Both the position numbers and the translations under genes were made by a program. Under the pieces are notes generated by a model. It did no database searches. It was not told the origin of the DNA and saw nothing but the letters and a program-made list of their open reading frames with translations. Below, piece after piece: positions 1 to 13,851 of a DNA stretch of 64,000 nt (its first letter is position 1; each line of letters starts with the position of its first letter). The stretch comes from Larimichthys crocea (Eukaryota; Chordata; Actinopteri; Sciaenidae). Location: the NCBI RefSeq assembly GCF_000972845.2, contig NC_040025.1:23349846-23413845 (forward strand). The letters are read 5' to 3'.

Positions 1-822
1 GAGGCAGAATAAGGTTGTGTAAAAGCAGCTTAAGATGGTAGTAACGTGGGTAAGCTTTTGGAGACAGATGAGGGGAGGAAAGAAACTCGTGGCCAAAAGT
101 CGCCTGAGTAACTACTTTTAAAAGTGAGACTTGCGTGTGAATTTGGCACGTGGTTGACACATTTGACAGCCATTTGACATATGGTTGAAATTAAACAGTT
201 ATATTTCAAAGGAAAATGTACAACTGCTCATTCTCTTGAATAAACACTGAATTCTTTGTAAACCTTGACCGCATGCCTCTGAAAGCTAAAGTGTCACTCA
301 ATGTCTACTGGTAACTGTGACTGAAACACGGTGCTGAAAAAGTCCTTTTAAAGCGCTACTTAGAAAATTATGCCCACACCCACGGTAATCATTCATTTGT
401 TTGAAGGTATTTTTCTCCAAGCTTTACCGTGTGCCTCGGTCAGCTACGCAAGTATTAAAGCATTACCAACCCTCTCCATTTCCTTGCAAATAAACATTTG
501 CCTGCCACTCCAGCTGACAAGGCTGCCATGTTTGTGTTGGCAACAGAGGGAGAATCTGCAGAGGGGGAAGGTGCAGAAGGTAGACTGAGAAAAGAGAGGT
601 ATAATTGAATAAAGGAGAAGCTTGGGGTGGAGGTAGGTAAGGAAAGAAAATGAGAATGAGAGGAAAGAAAAAAAATTAGAGAAAGAGTAAAAACTAACAG
701 TGACTGGATTTCATAGTACATTCTTGCTGTTGCAATCCAAGCTGAGAAAACAGTACAAAGACCCCAGTTCTTGCTTGTTCTTTTCTCTTGGATTACATGT
801 TCTTTGACCACATTTTCCATTT
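1..822 (+). other. Last intron of sema3g (partial)
   Basis: This stretch lies upstream of the terminal sema3g exon, whose acceptor is at 1527-1528. I found no semaphorin-like exon in any frame, so it is read as intron. The preceding Ig-domain exon must lie before the window. It is AT-rich with no other recognisable element. The intron continues to 1528, interrupted by the LINE fragment at 823-1311. Confidence 0.75.
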
Positions 823-1311
823 CTTTTATTATTATTCAAATATTTTTATTGATTTTTATACACTCACAGTAGTACTTAATACCCCAGACAAGGGGGAAAG
901 AAAATAATAGTAATAAAAACTAAATAATTAAAAAAATCAAGAGAATAAAACAGAGAAATTACTCAGTATACACAAAGTAGCTATACATACATACAAACAC
1001 ATATATGCATACACACATAACTGCATAGTTACATATAAACACAAGGGGGGGTACAATATATTGAGGAAGGGAGTTCATCCTCGAAATATTATAGAAGAAA
1101 TGGTTGCCAAACTTTATAATATCTATGGTGCAGTGTATTTAAGTTGTTCAAGTTTGAGATGGCACATCACCTCCTCCACCCAACGCCTATTAGAGCGCCA
1201 ACGCCAACTAAGGAGTATCAGACGTCGAGCCAATAGAGTGGAGAATGCTATAGCCTCAGCCTGGTGCCTAGTTATTGGTGTCTCCTGAGGGACGACCCCA
1301 AATAATACTGG
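823..1311 (-). mobile_element. 5'-truncated L1-clade LINE fragment, antisense in the sema3g intron
   Basis: Read on the minus strand from 1311, an open frame of about 62 codons runs to a TAG at 1125-1123. It contains a LARRLILLSWRW block and then a WVEEVMCHLKLE block. Just past that stop, in another frame, comes YKVWQPFL. These are the typical C-terminal blocks of L1-type ORF2 (reverse transcriptase protein). The shift between frames shows the copy is dead. The 3' end is an A/T-rich tail with AATA repeats near 823-850. The order fits a short 5'-truncated insertion. The exact L1 family is unknown, and the limits are good to about 20 bp at the 3' end and less certain at the 5' end. Confidence 0.75.
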
Positions 1312-1528
1312 TTTCTTTTATATACTTTGTGTCATCAGTGTGATGAATGGGCTGAAAAAAAACAGCACAATGTTCACAGGGAAAAATGCCATAATCTCAT
1401 ACAATGGCTTTGTCAGCAATTATTTTACTAATTCTTTTTTTCTCTGAATCATGTCATAGCATCTTAATTTTGCTCTATTATACATTAAAGTTAAGAATAG
1501 ACACATATTCTCTCTCTGCCTCACTCAG

Positions 1529-2041
1529 GTGAAGCTGGACGATCGTGTAATGTCTACAGAGCAAGGCCTTCTGTTTCGTCGCCTCTTCCGCCAGGATGAA
1601 GGCGTGTACATCTGCCACTCCAGAGAGCACGGCTTCACACAGACCCTGGCTCGCCTCACCCTCGAAGTCCTCCAGGGTGAGACTGTGGACGAGCTCATGG
1701 CACGTGACAGCGCCGGCATCTCTGACTCGTTCAAAGACCGGTCTACAGGAGGATACAGGGCTTGGATGCCTTGTAGCGCATACAGCAGGGGAGGCTCATC
1801 AAGCCAAATCGGCCAGACACGTACGTGGTTTAAGGATATCATGCAGCTGATTGGGCCGTCGAACCTGCCGCATGTGGAGGAGTACTGCGAGAGGATGTGG
1901 TGCAACGACAAGCTGAGGAGGAAACACAAGAGCATGCTGGAGAAATACCGGCAAGCTCAGGAGAGTGCCAGGAAGGCTCGCAGCAAGAGCTCTGGTGAAC
2001 GTAACCGGACGCCGAGGGATCTCAGCGCATGGGAGAAATAA
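1529..2041 (+). CDS. sema3g: Semaphorin 3G, terminal coding exon (C-terminal half of Ig domain and basic tail)
   Basis: The exon opens in phase 0 after a pyrimidine-rich acceptor ending in CTCAG at 1528, and reads 170 codons to TAA at 2039-2041. Residues 1-47 are the second half of the Ig domain, with LLFRRL followed by VYICH; C29 would pair with a cysteine in the preceding exon. A variable linker follows, then the conserved WFKDIMQLIGPSNLP block, and the interchain-disulfide cysteine C110 in EEYCERMWC. The tail is strongly basic (KLRRKHK, RKARSK) and ends near NRTPRDL. The CERxWC block and the NRTPR tail match my recollection of mammalian SEMA3G better than SEMA3D or SEMA3E. As a secreted class 3 semaphorin it would act on neuropilin/plexin receptors in axon and vessel guidance. 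The rest of the gene is outside the window. C82, in MPCSAY, is an extra unpaired-looking cysteine. Confidence 0.88.
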   Translation: MKLDDRVMSTEQGLLFRRLFRQDEGVYICHSREHGFTQTLARLTLEVLQGETVDELMARDSAGISDSFKDRSTGGYRAWMPCSAYSRGGSSSQIGQTRTWFKDIMQLIGPSNLPHVEEYCERMWCNDKLRRKHKSMLEKYRQAQESARKARSKSSGERNRTPRDLSAWEK

Positions 2042-5000
2042 TGGAGAGAAGGCGAGAGGAGGTAAAGAAGAAGAAAATGAAAGAAGAAAAAGGGATTAAG
2101 ACTACAGTATAGGACAATATGAATTAGTCAAGACAAGCATCATCTCCTAAAAGTTTGAACTTTGGGACTTCCTAAAATGAGGTAGATCAGAGTTGAACCA
2201 AGCAGAATCAGTGTATGTGTAGGTGAGGTGCGAGGGGTTGGTTCTGAATATGGCCCAAAATGTGTTTGGTTGTCTGGAAGCACAAAAGGAGACTGCTACT
2301 GAACTGAACAGGTTGTTGCTGAGGTAATGATGTTTGATAAAGAGGATATGAGAGGCAATCTTTCAAATACACTCTAAAGGATGCTTATCAAGGACTCCTC
2401 CCCCTCTCACACTTTAACCCTTGTATACTTTCACTGTTATTGAAACGAGAGACACTGCTTCCATTTCATCAAGTCAAAGAAAACCTTCAAAACTTCACAA
2501 ATCTGAGATTTATTAAATATGTGCATGCTTGTGGACTAACTTTACCGACTGCATCATGGATTCTTTGATGAACAGTTTGCATCGGCTCCCGTCAAACTGG
2601 AGCTTAAAAAGAGAGGAACGCTACTTTTACATGCTTTGCATCTCTGGACTACAAAATAGTATGTTAGCCAAATGTCGCTCTGACAAACACTTAAACACAC
2701 TTACTTTCCACTTGTTTTTCTCACTACCTTTTTTTTTCACCAAGCTGGGCAATGTCATATTTCACACAATGCAATCACTGGATTCATCACTTGGTATTTA
2801 ATGGTCTTTTGCCTCGCTCTGCATTTGACTTTGTTTAAATTAAATATTCATGTGTGACTTCAGTTTAAGACGATACTGACCTTGCAGTATATTTATAAGA
2901 GGTATATGTAGCTCATACACACAAGCTTAAACACTCACTGTATCTGATCAGTGTACATAGACACACACACACACACACTTTTACATGAACTGAAATCTCA
3001 CTCACATACCACACTGAAAGTTCAACTAGCTCAAACTGGAAGCTACCGTGAGACGACTGTTGATGGTTCAACAGATTAAAGGCACATTGCTTTGTTTTTA
3101 CTGCTGTGGGTTGAACGTTCCATTAAACACCAGTTACAGATCAAACTCCCCACCGACCCTTAAAGGGATTTTTCACAGAGGCTTATTTCCATGCTTTTGG
3201 GTACATACCGTAACACCTCTGAGAATGTACCTAATGGCCGCAGTCAAGCTCTGATATTTGCTTCCTTGGGGATCTCATGTACCACAAATTGAGAAAAACT
3301 ATATCCAGGCATACAAAGAATGACATTTTCAAATAATTTGTTCATTCGTTTGTTTTTATTTACTTAATTGTTTAGTGTAAAATATCAGAATTTGCCACAG
3401 CCCAAAGTGACATCTTCAAATAGATTTTTTATTTCCAACTGGTCAAAAACATACATGTTACATAACCTGACCTCTCTGCAGTAACTTCACCTCACACTTA
3501 AATCATCAACTACACTCATTTTCCCACAGTTCCTTTGTGTGTGCTGTAGCTCTCTAGTGACAATAAAAGGAACAATAGAAGGGGTCAGCTGTAACCTTAT
3601 AGCATGTAATGGAGTCCTCTTGTGCTTTCTGCTTTGTAAACACTGGTTTTAAGACGGTTCATGGTTTAAACACATGATAATCCACATTGTTATTGTCTTC
3701 AGTTTTGTTGTTAAAATATAACTCTTTGCCACTTAGTGAAAAAAGTAAAGGTTTTCCTTTTATAGGTAACAGGTGAACAAGAGAACGGAGGGTTGAGTTC
3801 ATTAATAAGATGAAATTTGGCTTCAGATGTAGAAAAAGTGGAGTGGAGGTCAGCAGAGACAGAAAAGCAAGAGTGGATGCCAAGTTTCACTTTCAGTTTT
3901 GATGGGCTGTGAGTGGATTGGAGTGAGATCTTTTGGACCTTCAGTAATATAATATAACACATTTTAAAAATCACAACCTGAAGAGGAAAAATTATATGTA
4001 AACTGATTTTTATTTTTATTTTTTACTGAAATTAGTTTTGAAAGTTGTTTTCAACTGTATCACTTGTGTAACAATTAGAATACATTAATAGATGCTTTGA
4101 AGTTGCATCACTAATCTACTTACATCCTCTGGTTCCAACTGTGCAAATCATGACTACACATAGTACACCTAATAGACAACAGAAAAGATGTGCCGATAAT
4201 GTCTCTATAGTTAAAAATGTTCAGATTAAACATTTGATATTTATTTAATCATACATCTTTAATCTTCATCCCTGTACAAGTTTGTATTTGTAAGAAATCC
4301 AAGATGATATTATCTGCATTTTTCTGCAATCACTTTAACAGTCAAGTTGTAAAAAAAACAAAAACAGTTTCTAATCATAAACTGTACAAAAGTTAACCCT
4401 GCTTTTTGGATTGTTTTGGACACAGCTATTCATACATAGCCTGTTGTTGCCAAAGAAGTGAAGATCTCCAGTATGGTTGCCAGGGGATGAAATCCATGTA
4501 ATACTTGTACATATGGAAGATGGTTTATGTTCATTGTTTAAAATTAGCCAGGAAGCAACACTAACACCAGTGAACTTGGTGACCTTTTTGTAACCTTTGT
4601 GGCGTGTGAATGGCTGAAATGAATGAAAAGAAGAGGAGTGAAGAAGAGTGAGAGCTTAAAACAATAAGGTACTATAAGCATCTTGTGAAGGTTGTAGTTG
4701 CAATTTGTTGAAAAAAATCCTAATCCCTATTAAAACCCATTTTCCCACAATTCATCAGCATGAAGTATTTTAAAAAGGTGACACATTTTTCCCCAGTTTG
4801 CACAGCACACTTAAGCACAGCAAAGTTTATTTTCTTAGTTTGAGGATTGTGAGACCGGCCATTAGACTCCACTTATGCTGTTTTGTCTAAAAATATTGCT
4901 CCTGATGTGTATCTAAACTGAGAGAAAATGATTGAATGACGAGAGAACAGTATGCATGAAACGAAGAGACAGATCGTCAGAAAGGTAAAACAGAGTTTAA

Positions 5001-6091
5001 AACTTGATTTTTCTTGAAATAAACCTTCCTCAAAAGCTCATTTTGTCTGTAACAATTTAAGATTTTAATATTGTCATATTTTTGTGGAAACAGCTACACA
5101 TCTACTTGGTCTGTTCTCTGGTCTATGAAGATGAAAAAAGTGAATTTGTGTCATCAGAACATAAAAGGTGTTTGAGGTTTGACTTTTGTGATTGATTGTA
5201 AACTTACAGTGTGTAAACTTATGTAAGAAGTTTCCATTTTACATTAGATGTATGCCCTGACAATTTTTTTGTACGAGACAGTGTGTTGAAGCTTACAAAA
5301 ATCAGTATGATATCAGTAATTTGTTTAATTTAATATGTGCATCACTGATTAAATATTAGTTATCTGTGCATGTTCAAAACACACACTGTAAAGCATCCAA
5401 ATACACATAAGTTGTGCTGTAGTGTTGCTTGTTACATCTTTTAATCTAACTCATAAGCTGTCCACTCTCTATAGCTAGTTTAATGCGTTTGACAGTAGTT
5501 TTTAATCTTTTTCTAAAACACATGTTGAATTTACAGCCCTTATCCTGCCTTAATGTTCAATTGTGTTGTATTTTACAGTATTTATATGAGAACAAAGACT
5601 CAGACATTCATCAATGTGGTTGATGTATTGTGATAACTTTTGTACAACTAGGGCACTTGAGTCAGACTACACCAGTTGGTTTCACTGATTAGCTGCTCCT
5701 CCACATCACCACAGCTACTCAAGCAGGATCAGTCAGTGAGAAACGTAACTGCAGTGAAAGCATTTTTTAATGCTCTACCTAGGGCATCCATTGACTTGGA
5801 AGGTCAGTCCAACAAACACATCATGGTCATCACATTTGGCACTTTGAGGGCTCAACAAGACTTTCATTCAAAAAACACTTTTTACTGAACATACAGGCAA
5901 CAACACTCAGTGTAGATTTCAGGCTATACGGTGTAAGGGTCCTTGAATTCAAAAATATTAACTTGTTGAACTGTCCCTTACTGTGCTGTGGGATCTCTGA
6001 CAGAGCCTAATTTAAATGTGTATTTATGTTTTATTTAAGTGTCTCTTTACCATGCATGCTATGTACTTGTATGCTATTTAACAGCATTAAA
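2042..6091 (+). other. Probable sema3g 3' UTR and downstream DNA
   Basis: This is AT-rich, non-coding sequence directly after the sema3g stop. Possible poly(A) signals on the plus strand include ATTAAA at 2512 and 2839, AATAAA at 3562 and 5018, and ATTAAA at 6086. I cannot tell which is used, so the UTR end is unknown. A short (AC)9 run lies at 2961-2978. I saw no other gene. Confidence 0.45.
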
Positions 6092-7410
6092 AGTTGATTT
6101 TCTAACTTAAAGGAGGCGACCCCTGACTGTATGTTTTAAAAGAATTTTAGATTAATTTCAGATTTTTTTGGAAGACAGTCTATGTAGTATTTTGGCAGGA
6201 CAAGGCTAATGGCGCCAGTGACATAAACAGTGGTGCCCTGAAATGAGCCACTTTCATAAACCATAGCTTTTACGGCACTGAACGAAGACATGCTCTATTT
6301 AATACTGAATCAACAACATGAAGAATGCACACCTGCAACAAGGCTTTTAATGTCAGGCTGGAAATGACTGGCTGTATGTCCTATGTCTGTTTTTGTTTCC
6401 TGTTAAACCTACTATCCCAAATGTTTTTGGCTAAAGGTTACAAAATCAAGACATTTTACCTTCATTGGCTTTTGTGAGCTGTTTTAATGTTACACCTAGG
6501 ATTAGGTTAGGTTTCAGGTAATAACCATGGTGTTAGAAAATAATGCTGACACTGAATGTCCCTGTATTCTAAGTATAACAACACAAATGTGTCTCAGTGC
6601 AAAACTACTGGCTTTTATATGCATGAATGTGCAGATTTACAGACCTAGTGTTAGCCCATTATGTTACCCTGGGTTACTGGGTCTGACCATGCATGTGATT
6701 GGAGGGTAATTGGGCTGTTACACTTGTGGAAAACTGCAGTAACAATGGCTTCTTGTAGGTTTAGCAAACAGACCATCTCATAAACCTGCAACTGAACCCA
6801 CTAAACGACTTCACACCCTGACAATTACTGCAACCACGTAAGTGCACACAAAGGCAGGATGAATCTGTGCACATGCTTTGCACACACAGATGTAAAGATG
6901 TGCATGCACAAAGACCCAGAAAACACACCTGTATAAAACTTTAGTATGCTAATGTACTGATTGCACAGCAGAGATTTTGACTCAAAGCTGAAAAAACGGA
7001 CACACACAAAAGACACAGTAATGAAGGCTCCACTGAGTGTCTCATATAATTCAATCACAGGATCTCCCCTAGATAAAATGAAGCTATCATTAATACACCT
7101 GTGAGCTACCTTGCATGACATAATACTGGAGCCATATTCCTTATTCAAGTCTCTATTATTATTATTAGTCTCATATAAAATAGGAATTTATGGGTAAAAG
7201 CCTACATTTTTCCACTACATTGTCACTGCATGCAAGCTGCTGGTGGTGTCTTCCAAAGTCAGAGGATTTTTACACATTTTTACAAGAGGAATTGTTGAAG
7301 CCGCCTTAGCTCAGATTGAACTCATTCACACATTTTGTACAAAATAATGAAAGCAGGTTTTGATGAGGAACAATTATGACCAAAAATAGTTTTCACCTAC
7401 ATAACAGACT

Positions 7411-7446
7411 GCTCATGGTACTAGTTGGTAAACTAGTACCATGAGC
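7411..7446. repeat. Perfect inverted repeat, 16-bp arms, 4-nt loop
   Basis: The left arm GCTCATGGTACTAGTT and the right arm AACTAGTACCATGAGC are exact reverse complements separated by GGTA. A tandem doublet of TACTAACAAGC follows directly. No transposon or gene is attached, and the function is unknown. Confidence 0.9.
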
Positions 7447-8441
7447 TACTAACAAGCTACTAACAAGCTCACTGAAAGGCTCACCAAGGTTATTTGTATT
7501 TTCTCTGTTTTTATCTTCTCACACTATTCAAAAGACTTGATTGTACCATAGACTCATAATTGGCATATATTTGTCCACACTCAAGAGGAGCAAACATAAC
7601 TAATTTCTTTATATCTTTCTCCATTTTGGATTCTGTGTTCCCTCAAAAGTCAGCACAAGACTGCTTGTTGTTAATCAATGGCACAGATTTGCATGACTAA
7701 GTTCACCAAAGTTGAAGCTCACAAAAAAAAATGTCATGGATTTACTGCAAACTAATCTACTGACTGCAGTAATTCATTTGTCTTGAATGCTGGTGTGACC
7801 AAATGTGTAATCATGTGGAACAGGGTAGTTTTTTAAGAATTTATTAATTCTTTCTTCCTTCCCTTCTTGCTCTCCTAACCTTAACATTATAACATTGTGT
7901 TTCTTTAATTCCTCAATTATCTCAGTATGTTATTCGCTCCTTTGATCTGTCGCTGGACATGATCTTGAAATATAGCTTACACAAAAGGGTGCCTGTATCA
8001 TTTTCTTTTTACAAACAGCAGCTGGACTCGGAACAGACTCAACATGACTTTCCAAGCAAAGTGAAGTGAACTGGACAAACAAAGCCTGGTTCAGACTTTT
8101 ATCTCAGCCACCTCAGTGAAGTGTGCTAATGCAGAACGACCTGTGGCTTTAATTCTAATAATTGGTGCTCTGTGTGTTAGTCGCACTTCATTAGGCAGCT
8201 GCAGGACTTGGTTTATGCAGGTGTTCGGAGGCATGCTGCACAGATTTTCTTTGTCAAAATGATTTTTTTTTTCTAAATATCAATGATTGTCTAATAATTC
8301 ATCCAGAAGATTCATGCTCATAATTTTGGTAAACCATAAATCCTGTGTGTAGTTCTGACATTACAAAACATAACAAAGTATTGAAAACTAATTTACAATA
8401 AGTGAGTGATTTCCATAATTATTACATTTTTGTGTACATAC

Positions 8442-8527
8442 TGTAGAAAATCATAGTATCCCAACAGTAATGACATTTAATGTAGAAAATCACAGTAACA
8501 CATCATGTACTATAGAAAATCACAGTT
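8442..8527. repeat. Three spaced copies of a 17-bp motif
   Basis: TGTAGAAAATCATAGTA, TGTAGAAAATCACAGTA and TATAGAAAATCACAGTT occur at 8442, 8481 and 8511, 30-39 bp apart. This is a short decayed tandem repeat of unknown role. Confidence 0.7.
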
Positions 8528-11500
8528 CCTGTTGAAAGTGGCTCATGCAATGTTTAAGCTTGTACTTGTGCTTCTGTGTCCTCTGAGACTGTGCTGTAAT
8601 GACACTATCTACCCAATGAGTAATGGGTTGTATTACTGAGACTGGAATGCATGCCTTAACAGCCCAAGCTCAGACTCCTAACAGGTTATGACGCTCTGAG
8701 CAATCATTCATTTGTTTTTCCCAGAGGATAAGTGGGACTGAGAAAGAAATTAATGACCAAACTCGTATCCTGTGGAGACCATAGATGTATCTATAGAACC
8801 CTTGTATTTATGCTGACCCCTTAAAGATGTTTAACCAATATATCACAGGTAATAGTGAATTGCAGGTAACTGATCAACACTGAAATCTTCTATTCATTCT
8901 TTTCTTTCAAGAATACACAGGTCATGCATTAAATGTATAGACACACAGCTTCATTGTTCATGAGGAACAAGAACAGCTAACACAGTCTCCTGCTCGCAGG
9001 CACACAATACAAAGCTATCCCACAATCCTCAACTCTGTAAAAAGTTTTATATACATAAACAAACGCATGCTCAACCACATGCACATAAAAAATAAAACAT
9101 GTGACCACAATTACTTCTAACATAGTTACACACTAAGCAAGACCAACACACCCTACAGTTGATTTGCTTTTGGTTATGCTTGTTTTTTTTCTTGTGCCCT
9201 CAGTAGAAACTAGTAAACTTTAGAAATTGGATGTGCACAATAAAACTCTTCATCAGAAAACCCAGGACCACAGGGCAGTGTAAATCCATCCAAAGCTTCA
9301 GAGGTTGATTGGAGCCCAATTTGGGTTAAGAGGGGGATTTCCTGTCCACAATCCTGAGGTTCCTGTAAGGATATTTTTATTTTCCATTTTGTTTTTTACT
9401 ATTCATCACCACTTAAATTGTCTGAGAAAAGGTACAAAATTCCTGCAGTAAGTTTTTCTTTTCTTTTTTTTTTTAATGCTGGGCTGTCATGATTTGGAAT
9501 GAGCATTAAAATTTCAATTTGTAACTTTAAGGGGCCAATTTCCACCATAGATTTTAGTAAGTATAAAGCAAATTTGCATCATATGAGATGTTTGAGTATA
9601 TGAGTCTTTTTTTATTCTTGATTTGATGATGAATGATGAATGGGTTGCATGTTTGCATATATTTTGATGAATTCAAACAGGTCACCCCTTTTTAAAACAA
9701 ATCTAAATATAATCGGTATACTGTATAACAGAATAACATATGATGTGGTGGGTATCAGATATTTTTTTATTTTATTTTATATTTTAGCCCCACAGTCTTT
9801 CTTGACTTATCACAACTGGATATTAAACAAGAGACAACACAACAGACTACATCCAGAATACTAGCATACTGGGATTACTTTATCAACTTACTTTGCATTA
9901 TGTATTACTTATGTGGAAGTCAGCCAAATTATTTTTTGTTCTTTCTATTACAGTAAGTATTTTTTGTCATTACATACATTACAGACTTGTTTAGACTGGA
10001 AAGCTCAAACTTTATTGGGGCCATACATCCAGGTAACGACTTATTTTAAATTTTTTGTGCTAATGCCCAGTCCTTTTGTGGCTCTATAACCTGTAATAAA
10101 CCATACGGAGACACACTTGTACTGTTTACAGAGTTACATATAAACACAGACAAAGATCTATTAGGATAGCTCTCATTTCTAGATGTAATGGTATTAAATT
10201 AGTCTATTTGGATACATTTAATAGACATAATGGCCTGAACTGAATGGACGTAAATTACTTTAATGATGGCAAATAAATTGTTTAGTACCCAGTATATGGG
10301 TCTTTTGCCAACAAAAAGCCTGATAAGAAATGGTAAAATTGTTTATGTAATAATACTTGACAACAACAGTCGTTAAATATATATAATGATGTTTAATATC
10401 AACTGTAAAGCCTGTTGCTGAAAGCTGGATGTTCCCAGGATAATAAACATCTCATGAAAGTTGTTAAAGTGACAAAACATGCAATTCCAAATGTTGCATG
10501 TGTATATTAACTCAGCAGGAGTTCACCCTTCTTCTTTTTCGCCTGCACTGTTTCCTTTGCTAAGACCTAAAATATGTTGTGTTCCTGTCTGCGGTGCTTT
10601 CTTAAGACACATGAGGCCAAACTCCTGTGTCCCACTGTCAGTTTAAATGTATTCAAGTATATTTTACATTCAAAGTTGCGGGACAAAGCAGCTTTATAAC
10701 CTCTGATTTAAGTTTATTACAGCACCTCAGAACAGTGTTATTGCCTCAGAGGCAGTTTTCCCTCTGGTCTTTTGGCCTCTGTTGGACTCCTTTTATTTCT
10801 TGTCAGCTACAGAAAAAGTTTCCTCTTGTTCGGTGTTTTCTGTTCTGGATTTGATCGTACTCACTGGAGCACTGTTGAACTCATTGATCCTGATCGGAGG
10901 CATGAGGTTTTCTTTTTATGTCTGTGTGCTGGAAAGAATCACTCTCACAATGACTGACTGCAGACCCTGCCCTGCCCAATAGTGTTATAATTTCCACTGC
11001 ATGTGTTTAATTATTTCACCTGGACTCTATTTTGACTCTCACACTTGAGAGATGGCTTTTTCACCTTTTGATAATTCCTCTATAATCTGGAAATCACCTT
11101 AATTTTTGTTAAAAACAAATCGCAATACAACACAGCATTTGACTCAAAGCCACTTTTTTTTCTTGTTTCCTGTCAGTTATTGTCAGTCATAATGTGCAAC
11201 AACAGACACATGTACAGCCACCTTCTTACTGATGCAGTTAAAACGTTATCCACCCACAATTATTGGCCTAATTCTTTCTTACTTACAAAGGATTTCCACT
11301 TTCTTAAAGTATCAATAACATTTTGAAAGGTTGTCCAAACAGACATCCACAGAGACTTTTTCAGACTTTTGCTTGTGCAGAAGCATGGTGACATGGTATG
11401 CATGACATATGGGGTGCGGATGATTACTTTTTCTTTTATAAAAATGAAACAAATTTTTGTCAATTTAGATACAGTTAAAGGTAAGAAAATAAAGGTATAA

Positions 11501-13819
11501 CGTAGACAATAATCAGGGTGTAACATCCTACTTTTTACAGTAAATGATAACCAAGAACATTTACTAGGTTTCAAATTTGTGTCAAATCTGCAAAGTTTTG
11601 AGAGCACAAAAGCACAGAATCTGCTACTTTCTCAGTGCAAACACAACCAAAGAAAAAAAACCTTTGATCGGACAAAAATCCTTCTCACAAGGGAAATGTG
11701 ATCCAAATCTTCTAGCACTAAAAATATCACTACTATGAGGCAATGGTTATGATGACTAATAGCATCAACGTATTTATGGTAATTATGCCAAGGTATTATA
11801 TTTAATTCAAGAACAAATTGTTGAAAAATGCTGTATACAGCACTTTTAATCTCCAGTGTGGGAAACGAATGGGGACCAGCACAGGGAGCGTGGAGCAAGA
11901 AACAAGGATAGAAGTACTGAAGTGGTGGATCACAAAAAAGTGAGAGTGGGGCATTGGTACAGGAGAGAAAGAGGAGAAGATTGAAAGAATGAGGAGAAAA
12001 TTGGGAAAGAAAAATTGATGATGATGATGATGATGAAGGCAGAGAAACAGGAAGTTGAAGGGAAATTAGGGACTGACTGGAGATCGAAAGAAACCTCACG
12101 GGGAGAGAAAGCGAGTTTGGTCATTAATCTCTTACGTTCAGTCACAAGTATATTCCTCTGGGGGGAAAAAATGAACAATTGCTCGGAGTGTCACAGCCTG
12201 TTATGAGTCTGAACTAGAGCGGTTAAGGCATGTGTTTCGGTCTCAATAATACAAATCATTACTCATTAGGTAGATAGTGTCATTACACCACAACCTCACA
12301 GGACAATACACAAGCTCAAACATTATATGAGCCACTTTCAGCAGAACTGTGTATTATTTATCTTCCAGTATTCAGACCAGCGTCGTTCATCACTTGCTGA
12401 CCCCTTGATGTTCCACACAACCACAAAAACTTCACTCTCCTTCATGTTGAAGGTCTGAATGTGTTTGCTCTTCCAGGCGTCTTTCACAAAAACCACAGAT
12501 AAAAATTCCTCATTGCATCTTGAAACGAGGCTTAATGAAAATGGTGTGGACATTTTAAATCCACCATGAAGATTTGTCTTTGAAAAGGAACCACAATCTG
12601 AAGGGAATTTATCCAAATGTATTGACGTATATTTATACTCACCAGTGAGAGTAGACAAATGATCTGATTTATTTACAACTGAGTCCCATAAAAAGTTTCA
12701 AAGATTTCCTTAAAGCTCCAAAGTTCATAACCGATTTGTCTAGCTTTGTTTTGGGTTGAAAACATTTCTGACACGTAGCAAAAATGTTTTTTGACTTTAA
12801 TGATTAGTGAACTTAAGTCAAATTGTTAACTGTCCCTAGTGACAGTGTAGAAATGTGAAAACATACTTTTTCCATGAAAATAAAACAGTAAATTTATATT
12901 AATTTTCCTCATTTAATAATATTAGCCCGTCAACAGTTCTTCCAAAATGTTAGACTTTCATTTGATATGATGAATAACAATTATTTATTGGCCTGAATTT
13001 CTACTTTCACAGCAACATAACTTCCAACAGATGCTTCTCTTCAATACGTCAATGTATCCATTATTGGGAATAGAGTGATTATTGTAACTTATGCCATGAA
13101 AAACACGTCTCAATTGCCAAAATGATTCCTGTTTGACAGAATCTTGAACCCTAAAGTTACAACAGCTTCACAGTGACAACAAAATCTTAAAATATGATTC
13201 ATGTTTGTGCATAATATCCAACCACAAAGCCAAGAGCTTAAAAGTTTTGCATTGTTGAACCCTCTTGGGGATTCTCATTTACAATCACAAAAGAAAAAAT
13301 CTTATCGTCTTGTCATAATATACAGAGACAGTATGGTCTTGTAATCAAACAAACTATGCACCCTTCAGTGCTTTAATTACACTTGATTAAATACAAAGAT
13401 TTCTGAATATCTAAACATGTCAATTCAATCAGATTTATGTGTGTACATGTGCTCTCCTTTAGGCATGAGTATTACAAAAGCAAGTATCTTCAGCAGTAAA
13501 TGTGTATTCTTTATATGGTATGGTTATATTATATATATAAATATTGCAGTATGATGTAACACAATAAGGTGTGTTTAACATAGATCAATTGTTGCACTGT
13601 GGAACTGCAGTCATTTGTTTACTTATATGCATGGTAAACTCAGAAAAGGGAAGAATGTTGTTTTTGTTTTTTGTTTTTGTTAATTTTATCATGTAATGCA
13701 AAAGCCACAACAGAAATCTTTTGCCTGGAAATCATACGAAAGCAGTCAAGGTTTCCCAAATGTGGGCTGGCTGTAAATCAAAATGACATCATTCTTTTAA
13801 GAATTTTCTTTTGGAAATC

Positions 13820-13851
13820 TTTTTTTTTTTTTTTTGAGAGAGAGAGAGAGA
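13820..13851. repeat. Poly-T tract joined to (GA)n
   Basis: A run of about 16 T is followed directly by a (GA)8 dinucleotide run. It is simple sequence only. Confidence 0.85.

Noticed and set aside
1529..2041. Assignment of the plus-strand exon as sema3d or sema3e
   Set aside because: The CERxWC block and the NRTPR-type C-terminus fit SEMA3G as I recall it, and the neighbour is sema3b. A full-length protein comparison would settle it.
11632..12099. 155-codon minus-strand open frame
   Set aside because: Composition-driven Ser/Phe-rich translation over an AG-rich stretch with a GAT microsatellite. No homology was recognised.
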